In this document: positions 17,016-23,261 of the stretch, one piece after another | Layout: each line of letters opens with the position of its first letter | Numbering within the stretch: the first letter of the stretch is position 1 | From: Planctomycetia bacterium | Lineage (GTDB): Bacteria; Planctomycetota; Phycisphaerae; Phycisphaerales; SM1A02 | Length of the DNA: 33,780 bases | NCBI GenBank assembly: GCA_005790605.1 | Contig: SXUI01000065.1 | Location: 1 to 33,780 of the forward strand | Direction: 5' to 3' | Translations under genes and position numbers: made by a program | Notes under the pieces: model-generated | Told to the model about the DNA's origin: nothing | Databases searched by the model: none | What the model saw: only the letters and a program-made list of their open reading frames with translations

Positions 17016-18725
17016 TCAGGCGGTGTTGCGCATCCAGCGCTTGAGAATGCCCGCGAGGTCTGTTGCGTCGTGTTTCGCGATGTCGTTGAGTTGCTTCACC
17101 ATCTGCTGACGACGAAGACTTTCGTCATCGAGTTCCATGCCCTCAAGCGCGGGCGTCGCTTCATCAGCCTCGCCCACGATGTCGGCGTCATCACCGTCAA
17201 GCGCTGGCGGAATTCCTGCAAGCTCCTCTGCACTCGGAAGTGGTTCTTGCACCGCAGCCTTTTTCACCATGCTGAACATGAAGAACAAACTGCCGATCGC
17301 GAGAAGTCCCAACAACGCAGGCTTGATCAGCGTTCCGCCGATGCCGTCGCTCGAAACGATCTCGCCAAGATCAAGCCCAGCGGTGGCTGCGGGCGCGCCG
17401 CCACTCGCCGTGTTCATGTCCACATCGAAGTACCAACTGACTTCCACCACGCCCTTCTTCGATTTTTCGTAGGCATCGGTGCTGATCTGCGTCTCTAGCA
17501 GCTTTCGAATCTTCGAAATCTCGGCATCCCGCACAAGCGCGAGCGCCGCCTCGTCGGGTTCGGTCGTCGAGGTTGGATTCATGAGCTTCCATACACCTCG
17601 GAAATAGGTGTACGGCAGCGCCACGCCAACATCGATCTTCGCGGCGTATCCGGTCGGATCGATCGAGGTCTCTTGCGTCGATGGGACTGCAGGCAGGTAC
17701 CGATTGTCCGATCGCTCGGTCGATTGATGCGACGCGCCGCCGTTAGTTTGCGCGACACTGATCCCAGTGTTGGGAACGACGCCAGGTTCCCGCCCGGGCG
17801 CTGCGCCTTGCGAAGTCGTGCTCGACGCAGATTCGGAGAGCGGCATCACGACGCCCTCACCGTATTCGGTCTTCGTTCGCGTCACAGCAGCGGTTACCAC
17901 TTGTGGATTCACGCTGATGAGGACGCCTGGAATGTTCGCGAGCAGATTTGCAATCCGCGTGTGGACAGCTTCGGCAACCTTCAGCGAGTACTCCAGATTT
18001 TCGCCCGTGGCGTTGCTTCCGCTGCGCGCGACCTTGTACCGGCGCGCTTGATCGGTGACCGAGACATTTTCTGGTTTCAGGCCCGACTGCGTTCCCGCAA
18101 CCATCGCCGCGATCGCCTCGACCTGATCCTGCGAAAGCTCGCCCGACTTCATGACGACATTCACCATCGCCGTTTGCGTGGCACGCATGGAGCCCAGGCT
18201 GAGCGGCGGCTTCTGCGAGATCACGACCGTCGCGCTCTTGACGCCTTTGAATCCCGAGATCGTCCGACCGAGCACATTCTGCAGCGCAAAGTGCTTCTTG
18301 TCTTCACTGCGTCGACCGGTCTCGAACGGGTTGTCGCTTTCGAAGAGTTTGTTGAAGTCCAAGAGGTCCGACGCACCACCGTGCGCCTCCGTGAATCCGC
18401 TCACGAGTGTCGCGTGTTGTTCGACTGGAACGAGAATCTGTCCGCCAGTCTCCTCGTAGTTCACACCGCGATCGCTGAGAAAGCGCTTCGCTTCATCGCG
18501 GCCAGTCGGAAGAACCTCAAACGCGACCATCGACCGCGTGGAGGAATACTGCGCGACGAGGAAGAGCGTCAGTCCAATGATGACGACTAAGGAACCCGCG
18601 AGGAGCTTCGATGTGGGGGTGAGCCCACTGAGCTTCGTGCGGATGGACTCAAGAATGTTTCGAATCGCCTGCAAGGGCAACGGCCTCCATGCCGTGACTG
18701 CCGGAATGTTCCGACTGCGCTTCAT
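17016..18725 (-). CDS. fliF: Flagellar MS-ring protein FliF
   Basis: The 569-residue protein has a first membrane helix (LLAGSLVVIIGLTLFLVA), the YscJ/FliF ring-building domain (about residues 60-225), a Ser/Gly-rich periplasmic loop, a second membrane helix (ALLGLLAIGSLFFMFSMV) and a C-terminal tail with the FliG-binding segment (QLNDIAKHDATDLAGILKRW). The start is uncertain. ATG 18725 is used here. A TTG at 18674 has GGAGG nine bases upstream and gives a protein beginning LQAIRNILES, closer to the usual FliF N-terminus; a TTG at 18746 is also open. A 150-bp gap separates it from fliE and contains a weak sigma-54-like sequence. Confidence 0.95.
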   Translation of the reverse strand: MKRSRNIPAVTAWRPLPLQAIRNILESIRTKLSGLTPTSKLLAGSLVVIIGLTLFLVAQYSSTRSMVAFEVLPTGRDEAKRFLSDRGVNYEETGGQILVPVEQHATLVSGFTEAHGGASDLLDFNKLFESDNPFETGRRSEDKKHFALQNVLGRTISGFKGVKSATVVISQKPPLSLGSMRATQTAMVNVVMKSGELSQDQVEAIAAMVAGTQSGLKPENVSVTDQARRYKVARSGSNATGENLEYSLKVAEAVHTRIANLLANIPGVLISVNPQVVTAAVTRTKTEYGEGVVMPLSESASSTTSQGAAPGREPGVVPNTGISVAQTNGGASHQSTERSDNRYLPAVPSTQETSIDPTGYAAKIDVGVALPYTYFRGVWKLMNPTSTTEPDEAALALVRDAEISKIRKLLETQISTDAYEKSKKGVVEVSWYFDVDMNTASGGAPAATAGLDLGEIVSSDGIGGTLIKPALLGLLAIGSLFFMFSMVKKAAVQEPLPSAEELAGIPPALDGDDADIVGEADEATPALEGMELDDESLRRQQMVKQLNDIAKHDATDLAGILKRWMRNTA

Positions 18726-18842
18726 CCTGAAGCGTTTGTGCCGCAACCGAGTGACACTGTCAGAGAAGGCTCATCGGCAGCAGGTCGTTTCAGCCTGCAG
18801 GAACTACCGAGAAAGGTTTTTGCGCGCAGGAACTGCGTGAGG

Positions 18843-18858
18843 GCAACAACGCTTCCGA
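18843..18858 (-). promoter_or_regulatory. Weak sigma-54-like element between fliE and fliF
   Basis: The minus strand reads CGGAAGCGTTGTTGC, with GG and GC ten bases apart and a good TTGC, but only one of the four bases after GG fits the consensus. It starts 17 bases after the fliE stop and about 120 bases before fliF. The gap also holds a direct repeat of GCAGGAACT (18797-18805 and 18826-18834). I regard this as a possible site only. Confidence 0.2.
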
Positions 18859-18874
18859 TCAAGCGTGCCCAAGA

Positions 18875-19180
18875 TCAGACGCGGATCTGACGAATCTCGT
18901 CGTACGCGGCGACCACCTTGTTACGGACCGCAAGGAGGGCGCGGAACGCGGAATCAGCCTCTTGGGTGGCGAGCATGACGCCCTCCAAGTCATCGCGCTT
19001 TCCCGTCAAAAGATCATTCGTGGCACTCGTCGCGTCCTTCTGAGCATCGTTCACCTGCTGAATCTGCTCAAGCAGCTGCTGCTTGAAGTCGGCACCACCC
19101 TGTGCTGGTGCCCCAGCCGGGCGAGGCGTGATCGGCGGAGTACCGCTGGCGCGTGAAATGAGGCCTAGTGGGTCAGACAT
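18875..19180 (-). CDS. fliE: Flagellar hook-basal body protein FliE
   Basis: The 101-residue protein has the FliE C-terminal signature (LEGVMLATQEADSAFRALLA, then VRNKVVAAYDEIRQIRV). FliE joins the MS ring to the rod. The N-terminal 30 residues are Pro/Gly-rich. Start is the ATG at 19180; a GTG at 19189 is also in frame. A near-perfect sigma-54 promoter lies in the 127-bp gap upstream, so fliE may head a separate transcription unit running to fliF-fliG-fliH-fliI-fliJ. Confidence 0.93.
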   Translation of the reverse strand: MSDPLGLISRASGTPPITPRPAGAPAQGGADFKQQLLEQIQQVNDAQKDATSATNDLLTGKRDDLEGVMLATQEADSAFRALLAVRNKVVAAYDEIRQIRV

Positions 19181-19266
19181 GGGGGTCACTCGAAGAGCGG
19201 TTGGTCGTTCTGGCGAGAGCGGAGTCTATGGAGCGAGTTCAAAGGCGTACAGGTCGTCGTTCCGTG

Positions 19267-19285
19267 ATGCAACGGGCGTGCCAAA
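19267..19285 (-). promoter_or_regulatory. Sigma-54 (-24/-12) promoter upstream of fliE
   Basis: The minus strand reads TTTGGCACGCCCGTTGCAT. It matches every fixed position of the consensus TGGCACG-N4-TTGC(A/T), with GG at 19282-19281 and GC at 19270-19269. Transcription should begin near 19257, leaving a leader of about 77 bases before the fliE ATG. It lies in the flgC-fliE gap. Confidence 0.85.
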
Positions 19286-19307
19286 CGCGCAGGTGGGAGT
19301 CCAAGTA

Positions 19308-19706
19308 CTACGCGAGTAGCGAAATCGCAGCCTCGATCATCGACTTCGATGCCTGCGCGGCGGCAAGATTCGCGTCGTAATTCCGTGCGGCGAGCAGCGC
19401 GTTGGCCTGCTGGACCACCGGGTCAATGTCTGGATACTTCACAAATCCATCAGCGTCGGCGAATGGATGCCATGGTTCATTTCGGAGAATGAAAGCCCTC
19501 CGGGACTCGATACCGGCGACATGCACTCCAAGTGGCGAACCATCCTGGCCGCCTGAAGCCAGCAGAATCATGCGCTCCGAAAACGGCTCCTCACGACTGG
19601 AGGGGTCAACGGGAACATCCGCGTTGGCGATGTTGGCGGCGATGGCGTCCATGCGCACGCGCTGCGCGTAGAGCCCGGAGCTTGAGATGGAGAGTGCACT
19701 GAACAT
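19308..19706 (-). CDS. flgC: Flagellar basal-body rod protein FlgC
   Basis: The 132-residue protein begins with the rod-protein signature (ALSISSSGLYAQRVRMDAIA, then ANIANAD) and ends with the conserved helix (NYDANLAAAQASKSMIEAAI). The middle has YPDIDPVVQQANALLAARNY, where FlgC proteins usually carry a YPNV-type motif followed by a conserved helix. FlgC forms part of the proximal rod. The ATG at 19706 is chosen because it gives the family N-terminus; GAAGGG lies about nine bases upstream. It follows flgB by 64 bp. Confidence 0.93.
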   Translation of the reverse strand: MFSALSISSSGLYAQRVRMDAIAANIANADVPVDPSSREEPFSERMILLASGGQDGSPLGVHVAGIESRRAFILRNEPWHPFADADGFVKYPDIDPVVQQANALLAARNYDANLAAAQASKSMIEAAISLLA

Positions 19707-19722
19707 CAGCGAGGACCCTTCT

Positions 19723-19739
19723 TGCAAGGACTATGCCAC
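19723..19739 (-). promoter_or_regulatory. Sigma-54-like sequence just upstream of flgC
   Basis: The minus strand reads TGGCATAGTCCTTGCAA, with correct GG/GC spacing and two departures (T and A for C and G after CA). Transcription would begin near 19712, only about six bases before the flgC ATG and inside the likely ribosome site. The match is good but the position is awkward, so it may be chance. Confidence 0.35.
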
Positions 19740-19770
19740 GCGCGCCTACTCGGCGCCGAGGCAACTCTCA

Positions 19771-20196
19771 CTATGGCCGCTCACGAATAGCGGCATCAAT
19801 CATGCCAAAGTTGAATCGGACGAGCTGAGTCGCGGCCTTGAACGCGTAGAAATTCTCATTCAGCATCTGCATGAGATGCTCCGCGCTCCGATCATTGCCA
19901 TCATGGAAGAGGACATTGTCGCCAAGGGGCGTCGGTTCAAGGTGCATCCCGTCGCTCGAGAAGGACACGGGTCCCCCTTCGTCAAACGCGAGCGCGCCAT
20001 CGGGCGTTCGCTTCTCTTGCTCAAGCGATGCCGCAAGAGACGCCTGAAACTCCCGTGGATCCACATCGCTCGGCCGAAACCCGGGAGTTTCGATGTTGGC
20101 GATGTTGCCCGCGATGAGTTTCTGACGGGCGGCCGCAAACTGCACCGCCCGTGCCAGTGCTGGGATTGGAGAATCTGAGTAGAGATTGGCACGCAT
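19771..20196 (-). CDS. flgB: Flagellar basal-body rod protein FlgB
   Basis: The 141-residue protein has the rod signature near its start (AARQKLIAGNIANIETPGFR) and the C-terminal helix typical of FlgB (MLNENFYAFKAATQLVRFNF). FlgB is the most proximal rod protein. The ATG at 20196 is used; the frame extends to 20256 but the extra residues have no family support and would overlap the activator gene. It lies 23 bp after the NtrC-type gene and is probably on the same transcript. Confidence 0.93.
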   Translation of the reverse strand: MRANLYSDSPIPALARAVQFAAARQKLIAGNIANIETPGFRPSDVDPREFQASLAASLEQEKRTPDGALAFDEGGPVSFSSDGMHLEPTPLGDNVLFHDGNDRSAEHLMQMLNENFYAFKAATQLVRFNFGMIDAAIRERP

Positions 20197-20219
20197 AGGA
20201 AGCGAGCACTCTTCGCGTC

Positions 20220-21749
20220 TCAGAGCGACTGCGGAACGAGCGCTTCCTCCTTCCACTTCTTCAATTTCAGGCCAAGGGTTCGGACGCCGATGCCAAGTGC
20301 CACGGCACTACGCTGCCGGTGACCGCGATGCTTCTCAAGTGTCGCGACGATGGCGCGACGCTCGATCTCGTCGAGCGTGAGGCTTCCATCACAGACGATG
20401 GGCGTGTTCGGCTCGACCGACAACTCCGCCACGGCATGCGAAGGAAGGGGCTGCAGTCGAATCGGCATGGTCTCGACGATCGTCTCGCCTCGCAAGGAAG
20501 GCTCTGCGAGAGGAAGTCCAACGCCACCCCCAGTCGCACCTGTCCGTGGCGCTGCGCCTGCGACGAACGACGGAAGTGTCAACCACGGAGCGACCAACTG
20601 CGCACCGATTTCTTCACCGCCACACAGCACCGCCGCGCGTTCGCAAAGATTTTGCAACTCGCGCACATTGCCAGGCCATGGATACTGCTCAAACAACTCG
20701 CGCGCTTGAGAGCTGAGTCGCTTGGGCTTCCCGCCCTCGCGTGCGGCAACAAGCTGGAGGAAATGTTCCGCGAGCTCACCGATGTCCTCGACATGCTCGC
20801 GCAATGCAGGCATGCGAAGCGGCAACACATTGAGACGGAAGAACAGATCGCCGCGGAACCGACCAGCATCGACTTCGGTCGCGAGATCGCGATTGGTCGT
20901 TGCGATGATTCGCACATCCGTCTTTTGCGCCATCGAACTGCCGACGCGCTCGAAGCTCTTCTCCTGCAACACGCGCAAGAGCTTTGCTTGCAGCTCTGGG
21001 GGAATCTCGCTGATTTCATCGAGCAGCAGCGTGCCGCCGTCCGCGAGCTCGAAGCGTCCCTTGCGCAACCGGTCGGCTCCCGTGAACGCCCCCTTCTCGT
21101 GTCCGAAGAGTTCGCTCTCGAGCAAACTCGCGCTGAGCGCAGCGCAGTTGAGGGCCAAGAATGGCTGCGAAGCGCGCGGGCTCGCCTCGTGCAATGCACG
21201 CGCGGCAACCTCTTTGCCGGTTCCAGATTCGCCAGTCACCATCACCGTGCCGTGACTTTCTGCGATCGGCTTCAGTTGCGCGCGGAGTTCTTGCATCACG
21301 CGACCAGAGCCAACCATGCGATGCACTGGCGCCTTGGCCCCCTCTCGCGGAAGCGATGCGCGAAGCACTGCGTTCTCTTTCGCAAGCGCGCCGTGTTCGA
21401 GCGCCTTCTCGACGCTCATCGTGAGCTCATCACCCGAGAACGGCTTCGTCACATAGTCGAAGGCGCCCTTGCGCATCGCGTCCACCGCGGTTGCAACCGT
21501 CCCAAAGGCCGTCATCAACACGATGGGCAGTTCAGGATCGACTTTGCGAATCTCTGCGAGCAATTCAAGCCCACTCATACCTGGCATTTGAAGATCCGTG
21601 ACGACGCAGTCAGGCCGCTTCTCCGCAATCCGCGCGAGCGCGAGCCGAGCGTCAGACGCCGCGACGACGGAATGACCCTTTCGCGAAAGCATCGTCGCGA
21701 CACCGTCGCGCATGAGTTCTTTGTCGTCGACCACGAGAATTCTGGCCAT
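20220..21749 (-). CDS. Sigma-54-dependent response regulator, NtrC family (FlgR-like)
   Basis: The 509-residue protein has three parts. The receiver domain (1-120) has D8/D9, the phosphate acceptor D52 in the VVTDLQMPG segment, and KPF. The AAA+ domain has Walker A GESGTGKE, the GAFTGA loop that touches sigma-54, and the Walker B segment GGTLLLDEI. A Fis-type DNA-binding helix-turn-helix lies at the end (RRAIVATLEKHRGHRQRSAV, then LGIGVRTLGLKLKKW). It would open sigma-54 promoters when phosphorylated, presumably by the kinase encoded just upstream. Its place in the flagellar run parallels FlgR of epsilonproteobacteria and FleR of pseudomonads. The likely targets are the promoters before fliE and fliK. 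Confidence 0.95.
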   Translation of the reverse strand: MARILVVDDKELMRDGVATMLSRKGHSVVAASDARLALARIAEKRPDCVVTDLQMPGMSGLELLAEIRKVDPELPIVLMTAFGTVATAVDAMRKGAFDYVTKPFSGDELTMSVEKALEHGALAKENAVLRASLPREGAKAPVHRMVGSGRVMQELRAQLKPIAESHGTVMVTGESGTGKEVAARALHEASPRASQPFLALNCAALSASLLESELFGHEKGAFTGADRLRKGRFELADGGTLLLDEISEIPPELQAKLLRVLQEKSFERVGSSMAQKTDVRIIATTNRDLATEVDAGRFRGDLFFRLNVLPLRMPALREHVEDIGELAEHFLQLVAAREGGKPKRLSSQARELFEQYPWPGNVRELQNLCERAAVLCGGEEIGAQLVAPWLTLPSFVAGAAPRTGATGGGVGLPLAEPSLRGETIVETMPIRLQPLPSHAVAELSVEPNTPIVCDGSLTLDEIERRAIVATLEKHRGHRQRSAVALGIGVRTLGLKLKKWKEEALVPQSL

Positions 21750-21789
21750 AGTGAAGTGCCCTCAGTCCGTTGAGCATGCAGAGAAACCG

Positions 21790-22749
21790 CTACAAACCAA
21801 TACGGCGCTGCACCGCCGCATCGAGCGAAACACCATCCGCATCCGCGCGGACCTGCGTATTGGGAAGCAACAACAATTCGATTCGCGCACCACCTTCTGG
21901 CGCGTCAGTGACACAAACCTGTCCAGCGTGCGCATCCGTAATGCGATGCACGATGGCGAGCCCAAGTCCTGTGCCCTCTTCGCGGGTCGTGAAGAACGGA
22001 TTGAACACCGCATCGCGCGAAGCATGCGGAATGCCAGGCCCCGTGTCTTCGACAGAGAGGACAATCGTCTCGCGGCGCGCGCCATCAGCCCAGCACCGTT
22101 TCTCACGGCAACTTGAGAGTCGCACAACTCGATTGGATCGATCTCGCATTGCTTCGACGGCATTGCGTACGAGATTCGTGAGGGCTTGCACAAGGAGTGC
22201 GCCGTCAGCACAGAACGAGAGTTGCTCGCCAGTGCATTCGACATGGACGCCACCGTGATGCAAGACCTCTTCGCAGTCTGCCAGGGTCAGTTCAAAGAGC
22301 TCACCAGCCGTGACAGACTGCGAACGCAGCTTGGTATCGCGCGCAAACGCGAGCACATCTCCGACGATGCGGTTCAGGCGCTCGGCGGCGCGTGAGATTT
22401 TTTCGGCACTCTGACAAGAAGCCTCATTGCCTCGCAAGTCCTCGCACAACATCTCCGCGTGCAGCGTGATGGCGCCGAGCGGATTGCGAATCTCGTGCGC
22501 AATGCCAGCCGCCATTTCGCCGAGTGCGGCAAGCGATCGCGAGCGGCGCAAACGCTCATTCGCCTCCGCCAGATCTGACTTCAGCGCGGCGACTTCCGAC
22601 TGCAGCGCGACATGCGTTCTCTGCAATCGCTGCGTGGCATCGTTGAAGGCGGAAACCAACTCCGCGAAATCATGAGCTCCGGCGAGCGCGAGAGGCGCGT
22701 CGGTCGGTTCAGCAAGCGCATGAGGGATGGAGCGTGGAAGTGCTGACAC
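21790..22749 (-). CDS. Cytoplasmic sensor histidine kinase (FlgS/FleS/AtoS-like)
   Basis: The 319-residue protein has no membrane segment or recognisable sensor domain. About 75 residues, partly coiled coil, lead into a HisKA domain with H85 in GIAHEIRNPLG. The ATPase domain has an N box (LTNLVRNAVEAM), G1 (VEDTGPGIP) and G2 (EEGTGLGLAIV). It probably phosphorylates the NtrC-type regulator that begins 40 bp downstream. A soluble kinase beside flagellar rod genes resembles FlgS, which senses export-apparatus assembly in Campylobacter and Helicobacter; that role here is inference. The start codon is GTG at 22749. Confidence 0.9.
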   Translation of the reverse strand: MSALPRSIPHALAEPTDAPLALAGAHDFAELVSAFNDATQRLQRTHVALQSEVAALKSDLAEANERLRRSRSLAALGEMAAGIAHEIRNPLGAITLHAEMLCEDLRGNEASCQSAEKISRAAERLNRIVGDVLAFARDTKLRSQSVTAGELFELTLADCEEVLHHGGVHVECTGEQLSFCADGALLVQALTNLVRNAVEAMRDRSNRVVRLSSCREKRCWADGARRETIVLSVEDTGPGIPHASRDAVFNPFFTTREEGTGLGLAIVHRITDAHAGQVCVTDAPEGGARIELLLLPNTQVRADADGVSLDAAVQRRIGL

Positions 22750-22796
22750 GATGTTGAACTCACAAGAACACGCGCGAGGCGCGCAAAAAACTCGGG

Positions 22797-23261
22797 TTAA
22801 CCTTTGGTATCCGTAAACTGAGGCATCGCAGCCGAAGGGCTCGCGCCGACTGGTCCGTACGCGCGCAGCGCGAGCGCCGCGTTGCCCGTCTTTCGAAGCG
22901 CTTCACACACCTCCGACCGCCGCGCGACGAGGAGCGACGCCGTCCGCTCGTCGATGGACTGGATCTCACGCAGAATGCTCTCAGCTTCTTCAGCGAAAGC
23001 GCGAACAGTTTCTAACTCCGTCCTGCTCGACCCGGCGACGGCGCTGGCCCATGCTGCTTGCCCACCACTCAGCGCTGCGACGCACTGCGCCCGTTCGGCG
23101 ACGAGGTGAGCAAGTTCTTCGGTCGCGACCACGGCTTCCACGGAGTCGGCTTCGGCGGAAGCAATCCGCGTGAGAATCGAGTCCTGCATTCGCGCAGCCT
23201 TCAGGAGCGCACGCGCAACCTCAATTCGCATCGTCGTCAGATCGGTGAGCGTCTCTGTCAA
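22797..23261 (-). CDS. Putative FlgN-like flagellar export chaperone
   Basis: The 154-residue protein is helical, with heptads of Ala, Leu and Glu, and carries no signal peptide. A C-terminal segment ending YGPVGASPSAAMPQFTDTKG resembles the flexible tail of FlgN-type chaperones, which bind FlgK and FlgL. Size and neighbours fit, but the sequence evidence is thin and FliT or another small coiled-coil protein cannot be ruled out. The start is a TTG at 23261 that shares bases with the stop of the TPR gene (TTGA), so translation is probably coupled. An ATG at 23231 is the alternative. Confidence 0.5.
   Translation of the reverse strand: MTETLTDLTTMRIEVARALLKAARMQDSILTRIASAEADSVEAVVATEELAHLVAERAQCVAALSGGQAAWASAVAGSSRTELETVRAFAEEAESILREIQSIDERTASLLVARRSEVCEALRKTGNAALALRAYGPVGASPSAAMPQFTDTKG

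Noticed and set aside
20319-21773. Plus-strand open frame of 484 codons opposite the NtrC-type activator
   Set aside because: It mirrors the codon structure of the real gene; its translation has no family features while the minus strand has receiver, AAA+ and Fis domains.
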